DNA of 64,000 nt, from NCBI RefSeq assembly GCF_023276655.1, contig NZ_JALGRK010000001.1, positions 1,321,501 through 1,385,500 of the forward strand, read 5' to 3'. The DNA is from Olsenella intestinalis. GTDB taxonomy: Bacteria > Actinomycetota > Coriobacteriia > Coriobacteriales > Atopobiaceae. A program made the translations under genes and the position numbers. Shown in pieces: positions 53,342-63,343 of this stretch. A model generated the notes under the pieces. The model did no database searches, was not told where the DNA came from, and saw nothing but the letters and a program-made list of their open reading frames with translations. The stretch's first letter is position 1, and each line of letters starts with the position of its first letter.

Positions 53342-54703
53342 GTGGCCCAGCAGAAGCGACCGTTCGTCAGCCTCGACGAGCTCGAGGCCATCTGCGCCGA
53401 GCACCCGACCCCGTTCTACCTCTACGACGAGCGCGGCATCCGCGAGCGCGCCCAGCAGCTCGTCGACGCCTTCGCGTGGTGCCCCGGCTTCAAGGAGTAC
53501 TTCGCCGTCAAGGCAACGCCCAACCCCGCCATCCTCTCCATCCTGCGCGAGTACGGCTTCGGCCTCGACTGCTCCAGCGAGTGCGAGCTCATGCTCGCCG
53601 AGGCGCTCGGCTTTAGGGGAGAGGAGATCATGTTCTCCTCCAACGACACGCCCGACTCCGAGTTCGCCTACGCCGCGCGCCTGGGCGCGCGCGTCAACCT
53701 CGACGACATCACCCACATCGACGCCTGGGAGCGTTCCGTGGGGGAGTTCCCCTCCTTCATGAGCCTGCGCTTCAACCCCGGCGGAGACTTCGACTTCACC
53801 AACGGCATTTTCGACTCGCCGGAGCGCGCCAAGTTCGGCCTCACCGAGCCCCAGATGCTCGAGGCCGCGCGCGAGCTGTCGCGCCGAGGCGTCCGCGAGC
53901 TGGGAATCCACGCTCTTCTCGCCAGCAACACCGTGACCAACGAGTACTTCCCGGCGCTCGCGCGGCTGCTGTTCGGCCTCGCCGTGCGCATCCGGCGCGA
54001 GTGCGGCGTGCGCGTGAGCCTCGTGAACCTGTCGGGTGGCGTGGGCGTGGCGTACCGGCCGGAGGAGACGCCCAACGACATCGCCGCCATCGGCGAGGGC
54101 GTGCGCCGCGCGTTCGAGGAGGTCCTCGTGCCCGCGGGCATGGGCGACGTGGACATCGCCTGCGAGCTGGGCCGCTTCATGCTGGCGCCGTTCGCGGGCC
54201 TCGTCTGCCGCGTCACGCACGAGAAGCACACCTACCGCGACTACCTGGGCGTTGACGCCTGCGCGGCCAACCTCATGCGGCCGATGCTCTACGACGCCTA
54301 CCACCACATCACGGTCATGGGCCGCGAGGACGCGCCCGCCGACCACACCTACGACGTCGTCGGCATGCTGTGCGAGAACAGCGACCGCCTGGCCACGGCG
54401 CGCGCCCTGCCCGAGACCCACGTCGGCGACCTGCTGTTCATCCACGACGTGGGTGCCCACGGCCACTCCATGGGCTACAACTACAACGGTCGTCTGCGCT
54501 CGGCGGAGCTGCTGCTGCGCGAGGACGGCACCTGCGACGTCATCCGCCGCGCCGAGCGGCCGAGCGACTACTTCGCGACCCTCGACGTGCTGGGCGTGTC
54601 GGGCCGGCTCGCGGAGCTCTCCGAGGAGCACGAAGCGCCATCGGGCGAGAAGAGCGTGCCTGGCGGCTCGCCGGGCCGCCGTCACAAGCCCGGGCGTCCG
54701 TAA
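53342..54703 (+). CDS. lysA: Diaminopimelate decarboxylase
   Basis: 453 residues from GTG 53342, 4 nt after AGGGGAGG; in-frame ATG 53321 is the alternative. Fold-type III PLP enzyme converting meso-DAP to lysine. The PLP lysine is K57 in FAVKATPNP. The HALLASNTV, LSGGVGVAYRPEE, ACELGRFMLAPF and VGMLCENSDRLA (catalytic Cys of the partner subunit) motifs are typical of the family. A C-terminal tail with GEKS (54647, dispersed decamer) and GSPGRRHKPGR extends beyond the domain. Confidence 0.9.
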   Translation: MAQQKRPFVSLDELEAICAEHPTPFYLYDERGIRERAQQLVDAFAWCPGFKEYFAVKATPNPAILSILREYGFGLDCSSECELMLAEALGFRGEEIMFSSNDTPDSEFAYAARLGARVNLDDITHIDAWERSVGEFPSFMSLRFNPGGDFDFTNGIFDSPERAKFGLTEPQMLEAARELSRRGVRELGIHALLASNTVTNEYFPALARLLFGLAVRIRRECGVRVSLVNLSGGVGVAYRPEETPNDIAAIGEGVRRAFEEVLVPAGMGDVDIACELGRFMLAPFAGLVCRVTHEKHTYRDYLGVDACAANLMRPMLYDAYHHITVMGREDAPADHTYDVVGMLCENSDRLATARALPETHVGDLLFIHDVGAHGHSMGYNYNGRLRSAELLLREDGTCDVIRRAERPSDYFATLDVLGVSGRLAELSEEHEAPSGEKSVPGGSPGRRHKPGRP

Positions 54704-54755
54704 GGGGCGCGTGCCGTCCGTGCGCGGCCGGCACCTGGTTGTTGCAGACACGAAC

Positions 54756-54785
54756 GCGCGCATGCTCGCAGGCGAGCATGCGCGC
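54756..54785 (+). terminator. Perfect hairpin in the lysA-dapA gap
   Basis: A 13-bp perfect stem GCGCGCATGCTCG / CGAGCATGCGCGC with a CAGG loop lies 34 bp before dapA. Without a T-run it is more likely a processing or stabilising element, or an attenuator, than a simple terminator. Confidence 0.5.
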
Positions 54786-54818
54786 AAACGGGCATCAGCC
54801 CGAAGGGAGCTGGATAGC

Positions 54819-55709
54819 ATGGACATCACGAATCTCACGGGATCGGTCGTCGCCCTCGTCACCCCGTTCGACGCCGACGGCAAGGTCGACTTCGACGCGC
54901 TCGAGCGCCTCGTCGACTTCCACCTCGAGGGCGGCACCGACGCGATCCTCGTGCTCGGCACCACCGGCGAGTCGTCGACCATGACCGACGGCGAGGACTA
55001 CGCCGTCGCCGAGTGCGTCATCAGCCGCGTGGCCGGGCGCATCCCCGTCATCGGCGGCGCGGGCTCGAACTGCACCGAGGAGTCGCTCAAGAAGAGCCTC
55101 GGCCTGCAGCGTCGCGGCATCGACGGGCTCCTCCTCATCACGCCGTACTACAACAAGAGCAACGAGGAGGGCATCTACCGCCACTTCACGAGCGTGCTCG
55201 ACAAGGTCGACGTGCCCTGCATCCTCTACAACATCCCCGGTCGCACGGGCTGCTCGATCAGCGAGAGGAACGTGGCGCGCCTCTCGACGCACCCCAACGT
55301 CTGCGGCATCAAGGAGGCCTCGGGCAACATCTCCTACGCGACGACCGTCGCGCGCTACCTCTCCGACGACTTCCGCATGTACTCCGGAAACGACGACATG
55401 GTCGTGCCGATCCTGTCGCTCGGCGGCTCGGGCGTGATCTCGGTCTGGGCCAACGTCGCCCCGGCCGACGTGCACGGCATGGTCGCCTCCTGGCTCGCGG
55501 GCGACCACGACGCGGCGCTCGCGACCCAGCTCAAGAACCTCGACCTCGTGCACGCGCTCTTCTCGGAGGTCAACCCCATTCCGGTCAAGGCGGCCCTCGC
55601 CGAGATGGGCCTCATCCAGGAGAAGTACCGCCAGCCGCTCTGGCCCATGGCCGACGCCACGCGCGTCCGCCTGGTGGACGCGATGCGCGCGGCCGGCCTC
55701 GTCGGATAG
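54819..55709 (+). CDS. dapA: 4-hydroxy-tetrahydrodipicolinate synthase
   Basis: 296 residues. It condenses pyruvate with aspartate semialdehyde, the first committed step of lysine/DAP synthesis. GTTGESSTMTD, ITPYYNKSNEEGIYRHF, LYNIPGRTG (Tyr) and the Schiff-base lysine K165 in GIKEASGN are all present, and the length is typical. GAAGGGAGC precedes ATG 54819. dapB follows 11 nt after the stop. GCTCTTCTC at 55556 is the dispersed word in an LFS frame. Confidence 0.95.
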   Translation: MDITNLTGSVVALVTPFDADGKVDFDALERLVDFHLEGGTDAILVLGTTGESSTMTDGEDYAVAECVISRVAGRIPVIGGAGSNCTEESLKKSLGLQRRGIDGLLLITPYYNKSNEEGIYRHFTSVLDKVDVPCILYNIPGRTGCSISERNVARLSTHPNVCGIKEASGNISYATTVARYLSDDFRMYSGNDDMVVPILSLGGSGVISVWANVAPADVHGMVASWLAGDHDAALATQLKNLDLVHALFSEVNPIPVKAALAEMGLIQEKYRQPLWPMADATRVRLVDAMRAAGLVG

Positions 55710-55720
55710 GAGGGATGTGC

Positions 55721-56479
55721 ATGACTGACACGAACGCGAACGCAAGCGGCTCAGCCATCTCCGTCGTCCTCGTGGGCGGCGGCCGCATGGGCGCCCTCAT
55801 CGCGTCCACGATGGAGGCGCAGGGCGGATTCGACATCATGGGCGTCTACGACGAGAACAACATCGACGAGCTGGACGCCGCCGCGCCCGCCGCGGACCTC
55901 GCCGTCGACTTCTCCAACAAGGCCGCGCTGCCCCACGTCTGCGCCTACGTTCGCCGCAGCGGCTGCGCCCTCGTGAGCGGCACGACCGGCTACACCGCCG
56001 ACGAGATTGGCGAGCTCCGGGCCCTCGGCGACGCCAGCGCCGTCATCCACTCGGCCAACTACTCGCTCGGCGTTGCGGTCCTGCGCCGCCTGGCCGCGCA
56101 GGCCGCGCGCGCCCTCGCCGACTTCGACATCGAGATCGTCGAGACGCACCACAACCAGAAGGCCGACGCCCCGTCCGGCACCGCCAACATCCTGCTCTCG
56201 GCGGTGGATCCCGCGGGCGAGAAGAGCGTGACCTACGGGCGCGAGGGCATGGTCGGGGCCCGGCCCGCTCGCGAGATCGGCATGCACAGCCTGCGCGGCG
56301 GCACCGTCGCCGGCACGCACGACGTGCACTTCTTCGGCCCCGACGAGGAGGTCTGCCTCACGCACCGCGCCACCAGCAGGCAGATCTTCGTGAACGGCGC
56401 GGTCGCCTGCGCGCGGCGCATCGCGGGCGCCAAGCCCGGCTTCTACACCTTCGACGAGCTCATGTTCGGCGAGGGCTAG
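55721..56479 (+). CDS. dapB: 4-hydroxy-tetrahydrodipicolinate reductase
   Basis: 252 residues from ATG 55721, 6 nt after AGGAGGG (ATG 55715 touches it). The nucleotide-binding loop is [13 protein letters not shown]. The [17 protein letters not shown] and SANYSLGV segments, and the substrate motif [15 protein letters not shown], are diagnostic of DapB, which reduces the DapA product with NAD(P)H. GEKS at 56219 carries the dispersed decamer within the catalytic domain. Confidence 0.95.
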   Translation: MTDTNANASGSAISVVLVGGGRMGALIASTMEAQGGFDIMGVYDENNIDELDAAAPAADLAVDFSNKAALPHVCAYVRRSGCALVSGTTGYTADEIGELRALGDASAVIHSANYSLGVAVLRRLAAQAARALADFDIEIVETHHNQKADAPSGTANILLSAVDPAGEKSVTYGREGMVGARPAREIGMHSLRGGTVAGTHDVHFFGPDEEVCLTHRATSRQIFVNGAVACARRIAGAKPGFYTFDELMFGEG

Positions 56480-56576
56480 GCACGCACCGATGCGGCCGGG
56501 GCAGCGACCCGGCCGGGACCCAGGCACGGACCGGGCGGAGGGGCACGCTCCTCTCGCCAGACGCAAAGGAGGAACC

Positions 56577-57275
56577 GTGGACGCACAGGAGATCATCAAC
56601 TACATCGCCACCGCCCCCAAGAAGACCCCGGTCAAGCTGTACGTCAAGCTGGCCGTGGGAGCGACCGTCGACTGGGGCGACGCGCACGTGTTCGGCGACG
56701 GCGACGTGGTCGTGTTCGGCAACTGGGACGAGCTCGGGCCCATCGTCTCCGCGAACGCCGACGCCATCGACGACATCGTGATCGAGAACGACCGCCGCAA
56801 CTCCGGCGTGCCGCTGCTCGACCTCAAGGGCGTCAACGCGCGCATCGAGCCCGGCGCCCTCATTCGCGAGAAGGTTGAGATCGGCGACAACGCCGTCATC
56901 ATGATGGGTGCGGTCATCAACATCGGCGCCGTCATCGGCGAGGGCACCATGATCGACATGGGCGCGGTCCTGGGAGGGCGCGCCATCGTCGGCAAGAGGT
57001 GCCACGTCGGCGCGGGCACCGTGCTCGCCGGCGTGGTCGAGCCCGCCAGCGCGACGCCCGTCGTCATCGAGGACGACGTCATGCTCGGCGCGAACGCCGT
57101 GGTCATCGAGGGCGTCCGCGTGGGCAAGGGGGCCGTGGTCGCGGCCGGCGCCGTCGTGGTCGACGACGTTCCCGCCGGCGCGGTCGTCGCGGGATGCCCC
57201 GCCAAGGTCATCAAGATGAAGGACGAGAAGACCGCCGACAAGACGGCGCTGGTGGACGCGCTCCGCACGCTCTAG
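56577..57275 (+). CDS. dapH: Tetrahydrodipicolinate N-acetyltransferase
   Basis: 232 residues from GTG 56577 behind AAAGGAGG. An N-terminal alpha domain (about 1-85) precedes left-handed beta-helix hexapeptide repeats (about 90-205), such as [24 protein letters not shown] and [18 protein letters not shown]. The length and [23 protein letters not shown] match DapH. It acetylates tetrahydrodipicolinate with acetyl-CoA and so commits the cell to the acetylase branch, consistent with the aminotransferase and M20 enzyme nearby. Confidence 0.93.
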   Translation: MDAQEIINYIATAPKKTPVKLYVKLAVGATVDWGDAHVFGDGDVVVFGNWDELGPIVSANADAIDDIVIENDRRNSGVPLLDLKGVNARIEPGALIREKVEIGDNAVIMMGAVINIGAVIGEGTMIDMGAVLGGRAIVGKRCHVGAGTVLAGVVEPASATPVVIEDDVMLGANAVVIEGVRVGKGAVVAAGAVVVDDVPAGAVVAGCPAKVIKMKDEKTADKTALVDALRTL

Positions 57276-57654
57276 CACGCTTGCAGCTCAAACTGGCCTC
57301 GAGGGCGCGACCGCTCAGCGTGAAATGCCGTCGAGGCCATTCTGCGCTGACGGTTGCGATCTGCCTCGGCGGCCACCGTTTGCGCAAAACCCACCCTCCG
57401 TGTACAAGATGCGCCGAGTCGATCGCAAAAACGAGCCCCTGTGGCAAGGTCTTGGCGGCCCACTGCCTTCGGTTGCATCTCTTATGTGAATAGAGTAGAA
57501 CACGCAACTGGGGATTTGTCTTTTCTGATGCAGAACCAGCGCCTCGGGCTCCCTCACGCGGCAAAACATCTTGCCACGCAGCAGCAAAACTGCACGTCGA
57601 AATTGAAAATCTTTCCACGAAGGGGTGCTTTTGCGCGCGTTGAGCCCCGTGCGG
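57276..57654. other. Intergenic region without a recognised gene
   Basis: About 380 bp between dapH and the convergent sulfatase gene. A TGGCCTCGA / TCGAGGCCA pair (57292-57300 with about 57329-57337) may form a loose terminator for dapH. The remainder is less GC-rich than its neighbours, has short ORFs in several frames and shows nothing I can support as a gene. Confidence 0.5.
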
Positions 57655-59862
57655 CTAGACCCTGGAGCCGAACTCAAGGTAGTTGAGGTACGAGAGGTCG
57701 CGAACCGTGCCTGCGAAGGGTGCGGCCGCATCGTCCGTCTTGTGCCAGGGGCCGCCCTGCTCGCGCGACGCGATCGGCGTCACGACGGGGAGCGCCTGCA
57801 TGAGGCCCGCCTGGGCGCGCTGGTAGTCCGTCAGCGGCAGGCCCGCCTCGAGCCCCATGAGCGTGCCGAGGTAGTTGAGGCTCAGGTCGCGCTCCTCGCT
57901 GACCTGATCGCTGCCCGCCACGTCGTAGTTGGCCCATACGAGGTAGTTCGTCTGGTAGGTCTTCATGATGTGGTCGAGGCTCGCGTGGTCGGCCTCGGGG
58001 GAGAGGCGGTCGTTCTCCCACGGCGAGATGTTGGGCTGGTGGTCGCCGAAGAAGACCACGATCACGGGCCGGTCGAGCGCCCGCAGCCTCCCCAGGAACG
58101 CCTCGAGCGCGCGGTCCGACTCCTCGATGCAGCTGACGTACTCGCTGAGCTGCGCGTTGTCGTAGTCGCTCTGGCCCTTGATGTCGTAGTGCTCCAGCTT
58201 GTCCTCGGGGATGTTGAACTGGTCGTAGCCCGTGTGGTTCTGCATCGTCACGTCGAACACGAACTGCGGGCGGTCGCCCTCGAGCAGCTCGAGCACCCTG
58301 TCGTAGGTCGCGGCGTCGGTCACGCCGGAGTGGAACTCCGGCGCCCCCTCGAAGTCCTCGATGTCCAGGAACTCGTCGAAGCCGAACTGCTCGTAGACCT
58401 TGTCGCGCTTCCAGTTGCTCGCGAGGTTGGGGTGGATCGCGTGGGTCGCGTAGCCCAGCTGTCGCATCTGCTGCGGCAGCGCGGCGCAGCGGCTGAGGTC
58501 GTAGAGGTTGTACGGGTACTTGCCTGGCCCCACGAACGCCATCGAGTTGCCCGTGAGGAACTCGAACTCGCTGTTGCAGGTGCTGCCGCCGAGCACCGAG
58601 ACGAAGAGGTGGCCGCGCGAGAGGCAGTCGTCGACGGACGAGAAGAACCTCGGTCCCGGGTAGCCAAAGTCACCAAGGACGCGCAGGTCGGCGAAGGTCT
58701 CGTTCATGATGCAGACGACGGAGGGGCGCACCTCGTCGAACTGCGCCCGCGCCGCCTGGTGGTTGGCCCACTCGCCCGAGCCCTCGGCGTGCTCGCCCCA
58801 CGTGCGCTCGACCTCGCGCGCCGCGCCCTCGCTGTAGCCCGCGGGCGCGTCGATCGGCATGTCGTGGGCGATCGTGAGGAAGCTCGTCAGGAATCCGTGC
58901 TCGCGATAGGTGCTCGTGGGCTCCCAGAACTTGACCTCCTCCTCCGCGAGGCGCTCGGCGCACCGCACGGACGTGTCGCGCGCCACGCCGACGTAGGCGC
59001 ACGCCAACGCCGCGCAGCACGCGATCTCGAGGGCCTTCGCAATCCAGCCGGGCACGCGCGTCGCGAGCCGGCCGCCGCTCCCGCCCTCGACGGCGTCCGC
59101 CTTGGCCCTCGCCGCCTCGTCGACGCAGCGCAGCTGCGCGCGCACGGGCATCACGTAGGCGAGAAGAGCGAGCCCGACGCAGGTGATCGTCATTGCGTCG
59201 AGCGCGGGCGCAGCCATCTGGAAGCGCAGGTTCGACCCGACCGCGGCTGCCGTGCCGAGGGCCAGGAGGTCGCCCGGCATGATGACGCTGCCCTTGAGCA
59301 CGACCACGAAGTACTGGGCGAGGCCGATGACCTGCAGCACGACCAGAAGGACGGAGCAGGCCCAGTTGCGACGGCAGACCACGAACCACGCGGCGAGCAT
59401 CGCGAGCGCGATTACGGCTTGCTCGCTGGCTGCCGAGAGCGGCGCGATGTCAGCCAGGGCATCGTTCCAGGGAAGCTCGACCGAGAAGAACGCGAGGTAG
59501 GAGGCCACAAGCACGAGCACGAGGTCGACTGCGAACACGAGCGCGCCCATGGGCAGGCCGCGACCGCCGGCCGCGAGCACGCGCGAGAAGACGCGGTCGC
59601 GCTGCGAGGCCGCGACGCCCGCCGCGGCGCACACCGCGGAGAACGCCACGACCGAGCCCGCCTGCCCGCGATAGATGCCGCTTGCCACGAGCGCCAGCAC
59701 CACGACCTCGAGCAGGGCGAAGACGCCCACCCACGCGCCGGTTCCCAGTCGCGCGGCAAGCCCGCGTCCGTCGGCGCGTCGCGCCTGCCTGACAATGCAG
59801 AAGACGAGAAGAGCGGCCCCCGCGAGGGGCGCGAGGGCGCAGGCCGTCCGTCCAAGGTCCAT
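57655..59862 (-). CDS. LTA synthase-family membrane sulfatase
   Basis: 735 residues from ATG 59862. The N-terminal third has about six or seven membrane segments. The extracellular domain (about 330-700) is of the sulfatase/phosphoglycerol transferase type. PSVVCIMNETFADLRVLGDF gives the metal site, GGSTCNSEFEFLTGNSMAF has the Thr nucleophile, then THAIHPNLASNWKRDKVYEQFGFDEFLD and VVFFGDHQPNISP. LTA synthase polymerises glycerol phosphate from phosphatidylglycerol. Given the long membrane part and divergent sequence, a different phosphoglycerol or phosphoethanolamine acceptor is possible. Two GAGAAGAGC words lie at 59161 and 59806. Confidence 0.85.
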   Translation of the reverse strand: MDLGRTACALAPLAGAALLVFCIVRQARRADGRGLAARLGTGAWVGVFALLEVVVLALVASGIYRGQAGSVVAFSAVCAAAGVAASQRDRVFSRVLAAGGRGLPMGALVFAVDLVLVLVASYLAFFSVELPWNDALADIAPLSAASEQAVIALAMLAAWFVVCRRNWACSVLLVVLQVIGLAQYFVVVLKGSVIMPGDLLALGTAAAVGSNLRFQMAAPALDAMTITCVGLALLAYVMPVRAQLRCVDEAARAKADAVEGGSGGRLATRVPGWIAKALEIACCAALACAYVGVARDTSVRCAERLAEEEVKFWEPTSTYREHGFLTSFLTIAHDMPIDAPAGYSEGAAREVERTWGEHAEGSGEWANHQAARAQFDEVRPSVVCIMNETFADLRVLGDFGYPGPRFFSSVDDCLSRGHLFVSVLGGSTCNSEFEFLTGNSMAFVGPGKYPYNLYDLSRCAALPQQMRQLGYATHAIHPNLASNWKRDKVYEQFGFDEFLDIEDFEGAPEFHSGVTDAATYDRVLELLEGDRPQFVFDVTMQNHTGYDQFNIPEDKLEHYDIKGQSDYDNAQLSEYVSCIEESDRALEAFLGRLRALDRPVIVVFFGDHQPNISPWENDRLSPEADHASLDHIMKTYQTNYLVWANYDVAGSDQVSEERDLSLNYLGTLMGLEAGLPLTDYQRAQAGLMQALPVVTPIASREQGGPWHKTDDAAAPFAGTVRDLSYLNYLEFGSRV

Positions 59863-60013
59863 GTGGTCAATCCTCCGTGCTGGGTGCGGGCAGCACGCCC
59901 GTGCCGCCGTTCGTTCAGTGTTCGCGACGCTCCATTGTAGTCCATGCGAAAGAGGGGCGCCGCCCGTGCGGGCGACGCCCCTCGTCAGGTGTGAGTTCGT
60001 GCGGGCGCGAGGC

Positions 60014-61405
60014 CTACGCGAGCTTCAGGAAGGCCTTGTAGCCGCGGTACGCCTCATAGACGTCGGCCTTGCTGATGACCTCCCACGGCGCGTGCATGCT
60101 GAGCACGGGCACGCCGCAGTCGATGACGTTCATGCCGTACTCCGCGAGGATGTAGGCGATGGTGCCGCCGCCACCGGCGTCGACCTTGCCGAGCTCGGCG
60201 GTCTGGAAGTGCACGCCCGCGCCGTCCATGCACGCGCGGATCTCGGCGACGTACTCGGCGTCGGCGTCGTTGGAGCCGCTCTTGCCCCTCGAGCCGGTGT
60301 ACTTGTTGAAGGTCAGGCCGTGGCCGAGGTAGCAGGAGTTCTTGGGCTCGAAGACCGACGCGTAGCTCGGGTCGAAGCCTGCGGAGACGTCGCTCGAGAG
60401 CATGCGCGAGTTCCTGAGGCAGCGCCTGAGGGCGAGCTGGCCCTCCTCGCCGGCAAGCGCGAGGATCTCGGCCATGACGTCCTCGAAGAAGCGGCTCGTC
60501 ATGCCCGTGGCGCCGACGGAGCCGATCTCCTCCTTGTCGACCAGGATCGTGACGGCGGTCTTCTCGGGCGCCTCGCACTCGAGCTGCGCGACGAGGCTCG
60601 GGTAGGCGCAGGAGCTGTCGTCGTGGCCGTAGCCCAGGATCATCGAGCGGTCGAGGCCGAGGTCACGGGCGGGGCCGGCGGGAACGACCTCGAGCTCGGC
60701 GGAGAGCAGGTCCTCCTCCTCGATGCCCAGCTCGCTGGCGAGAAGGTCGACGATCGCGGACTTCACGGGCGTCTTGTCCTTCTTCTCGTCGTCGAACGTG
60801 ACGGGGCGGTTGCCCACGATGACGTCGAGCAGCTCGCCCTCGATGACGTCGGAGGCGGTCTTGGTCAGCTGCTCCTTGGAGAGGTGGATAAGCAGGTCGG
60901 AGACGCAGAAGACGGGGTCGTCGGCCGCCTCGCCGATCGTGACGGGCACCGTCGTGCCATCCTTCTTGCACACCACGCCGTGGATGGCCAGCGGGATGGT
61001 AACCCACTGGTACTTCTTCACGCCGCCGTAGTAGTGCGTGTCGAGGGTGACGATCTCGTTCTTCTCGTCCAGCGGGTTCTGCTTGACGTCGAGGCGCGGC
61101 GAGTCGATGTGCGCGCCCAGGATGTTGAGACCCTCGGCGAGCGGCTTCTTGCCCAGCTCCACGAGGAGAAGAGCCTTGCCGTGGTTGGAGGCATAGACCT
61201 TGTCGCCGGCGGAGAGCTTCTCGCCTGCGGCGACGAGCTCGGCGAGGTCGCGGTAGCCCGCCTCGCGCGCCATCTCGATGGAGGCGGCGCAGATCTCGCG
61301 CTCGATCTTGTTCTCGGAGATGAACTGGCGGTAGTTCTCGGCGAACTCGTTAAGCTCGTCGACCTTCTCGGGAGAGTAGTCCTTCCAAGCGTTCGGACGT
61401 TCCAT
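60014..61405 (-). CDS. M18-family aspartyl aminopeptidase-like metallopeptidase
   Basis: 463 residues from ATG 61405 with GAAGGGAAG upstream; an upstream ATG at 61459 lacks one. M18 motifs: LGAHIDSPRLDVK (zinc His/Asp), LVDKEEIGSVGATG (catalytic and metal Glu), SSDVSAGFDPSY and the late CGVPVLSMHAPWEV zinc His. The family forms large dodecameric cytoplasmic aminopeptidases releasing N-terminal residues from peptides. It reads as a single gene. GAGAAGAGC at 61166 encodes part of KALLLVEL on the opposite strand. Confidence 0.9.
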   Translation of the reverse strand: MERPNAWKDYSPEKVDELNEFAENYRQFISENKIEREICAASIEMAREAGYRDLAELVAAGEKLSAGDKVYASNHGKALLLVELGKKPLAEGLNILGAHIDSPRLDVKQNPLDEKNEIVTLDTHYYGGVKKYQWVTIPLAIHGVVCKKDGTTVPVTIGEAADDPVFCVSDLLIHLSKEQLTKTASDVIEGELLDVIVGNRPVTFDDEKKDKTPVKSAIVDLLASELGIEEEDLLSAELEVVPAGPARDLGLDRSMILGYGHDDSSCAYPSLVAQLECEAPEKTAVTILVDKEEIGSVGATGMTSRFFEDVMAEILALAGEEGQLALRRCLRNSRMLSSDVSAGFDPSYASVFEPKNSCYLGHGLTFNKYTGSRGKSGSNDADAEYVAEIRACMDGAGVHFQTAELGKVDAGGGGTIAYILAEYGMNVIDCGVPVLSMHAPWEVISKADVYEAYRGYKAFLKLA

Positions 61406-61518
61406 GCGAACTTCCCTTCTCGTATCGGCGTCGTCGGGGCGTGCCCGACTCGCCTGCAACGTTCGGCGCGGCCGACGAGTGCCGGCCGCGCCCTTGGTTT
61501 GGTATGAGTTAAGTCTAC

Positions 61519-62868
61519 TTAACTTGAGGTGTGGCGAGGGGCTTGGGCCGTGCCAGATGTTGACCCTGTGGAGCTAGTCGAGCCCGAGGTGCCTCCCGTG
61601 GTCTGTGAGCTGGAGGTAGAGCCTGACGACGTGCCCGACGAGCTGGACGAAGACGACTCGCCGGAGGACGTGCCGCTGCCCGTGGACGAGCCCGAGCCGG
61701 ACGCCGAGCCCGACTGCCCGGAGCCGCCGGAGCCCGAGCCGCTCGCGCCTCCCGTGGTTCCCGTGGCGCTGCCGCCCGTGGTGCCCGACGTCGTCTGGCT
61801 CGGCGTCTGCGTCGTGGTCGGCGTGGCGGTAGGCGTGGCCTCGGTGGTGGTCGTCTGCGCGGAGTCGCCCTCGGCCTCGCTGCCGGACTCGGTCTGGGTG
61901 CCCCTCACGCGCGTGCCGTGCGTGGACGTCCCCGTGCTTGCGGCCTCGTCCGCCTCCTCCTGCTGCGTCTGCGTCTCGGTCGTAGTCGGCCCGATGCCGC
62001 GGCCGGCCGTCGCCCAGGTCACGATGCCCGCATAGGCGAGCACCGCGCCGAGCACGATCGCGAACACCGCGATGGCCGCGTTGCGCTTGATGCGCGCGTG
62101 CCTGCGCTTGGCCGCGGCGCGCGTCATGTACTCGGGCGCGATGCGCGTGCCGCCTTCGGCCTGCGCGGCGCCGCCCTCCGCCTGGTCGCCCGCGCCCTGC
62201 GCGTCCACGGCCTGGGGCGCGTCCGGGAACCTCCGGACGAAGGTGTGGTCGGCGTCGACGTCCTGCGCGGAGACGCTTCGTCCGGTGACGGGGTCGACGT
62301 AGGACGCCTCGCCGCGCGCGGTCTCGGCCGGCACGCAGGCGTCGCCGCCGAAGGGGTCCGCCTGCCGGGCACCGTCGCTCGGGCGCGTGGTGGCGGGGGA
62401 GAAGAGCTCCTGGTCAGGAATGGCGCGGATCTTCTCGGCGGAGGCGGCGAGCATGCCCTTGTAGACCTGCGTCGCGATGGCGGTCGCGGCGCCGGCCACG
62501 AACACGCCGATGATCGAGCCGGCGAGTCCGATCTGGCTCTGCAGGGCGAACGACGTCGCTGCGGCAAGCGCGCTCGCGATGGCGGAGGTGACGGAGACCT
62601 CCGAGAAGATCCCGCGCCTCTCCTGCGGCTCGCCCGTTTCGCCAGGTGTCGTTGTGGCCCGCGGGGCCTGGCCCTGTGCGGCCTGCGGCCGGGCCTGGGT
62701 CTGCCGGGTCGGGGCTTGCGCCGCGGGGTTGGGGTTGGGGTGCTGCGTGCGCATCGTCGTCGCGTCCGCGTGTGCGGCAACGGTCGGCTGCGCGTCGATG
62801 ACGCTGGTCTGCTGTTGGGTCATGGGCTCGTCGGTGCTCGGCGCGCCCTGGTTGGGCTGAGGTGACAC
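61519..62868 (-). CDS. Membrane protein with long Ser/Thr/Gly-rich extracellular tail
   Basis: About 449 residues from GTG 62868 behind AAGGGAGAG; ATG 62822 is an alternative. A Gln/Pro/Thr-rich N-terminus precedes a hydrophobic pair (TSAIASALAAATSFAL; LAGSIIGVFVAGAATAIATQVY, about 110-150). A charged middle region and one strong membrane segment (IAVFAIVLGAVLAYAGIVTWA, about 285-305) follow. The final 140 residues are almost entirely Ser, Thr, Gly and Gln. The tail looks like a flexible wall-spanning region. No enzymatic domain is recognised and the function is unknown. GAGAAGAGC at 62399 encodes ELFS. Confidence 0.65.
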   Translation of the reverse strand: MSPQPNQGAPSTDEPMTQQQTSVIDAQPTVAAHADATTMRTQHPNPNPAAQAPTRQTQARPQAAQGQAPRATTTPGETGEPQERRGIFSEVSVTSAIASALAAATSFALQSQIGLAGSIIGVFVAGAATAIATQVYKGMLAASAEKIRAIPDQELFSPATTRPSDGARQADPFGGDACVPAETARGEASYVDPVTGRSVSAQDVDADHTFVRRFPDAPQAVDAQGAGDQAEGGAAQAEGGTRIAPEYMTRAAAKRRHARIKRNAAIAVFAIVLGAVLAYAGIVTWATAGRGIGPTTTETQTQQEEADEAASTGTSTHGTRVRGTQTESGSEAEGDSAQTTTTEATPTATPTTTQTPSQTTSGTTGGSATGTTGGASGSGSGGSGQSGSASGSGSSTGSGTSSGESSSSSSSGTSSGSTSSSQTTGGTSGSTSSTGSTSGTAQAPRHTSS

Positions 62869-63343
62869 GAACGAATCTCTCCCTTGGGTCTGCGCATGGC
62901 GAGGCCATGCGTGAGGAGTCCTCCTGCCTATCGGGTACCCCACTATAGGCGCGCCTGTCGCGGCGACGGCAACTCCACGAAGACAAAACAAGCTGAAGGG
63001 GAGCGCGGCCCTCCGGTCGTCGTCCCAATATGCTTATAGAATGGTATCAATTGCGACAAATATCCAATTGTGTCCAATGTCGACCATCCCTGGCGCCATG
63101 CGTTTTCTGGAGCGTGCAATCTAGCTGCGACAACGCTTCCTCCCATGGCCGCATCGCGCGAATAAATATCTAAATATAGACATTGACGTTGTGTTTCGCA
63201 ACGAAGACTATCTTGTTACGCCTGGCGACGCGAACCGCACGCTTGCAAGATTCGCAACGCGCTGCCAGATTCCCTCCACTACGATTCCGAACGTTTCTGC
63301 TATGCACGGTGGCGAATACTTTATTCGCCGAAAGGAGATCGGA
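62869..63343. other. AT-rich intergenic region with probable divergent promoters
   Basis: About 475 bp between divergent genes. It includes GCTTATAGAATGGTATCAATT (63032-63052) and TAAATATCTAAATATAGAC (63163-63181), much lower in GC than the surroundings, plausible promoter regions for the C69 gene. A TTCGCC / GGCGAA pair near 63312-63330 lies just before its ribosome binding site. No ORF with recognisable coding character was found. Confidence 0.45.

Noticed and set aside
57625..59940. A 771-codon plus-strand ORF opposite the LTA synthase-like gene.
   Set aside because: Low-complexity Arg/Ala/His/Asp translation without any domain; the minus strand encodes a coherent membrane sulfatase.
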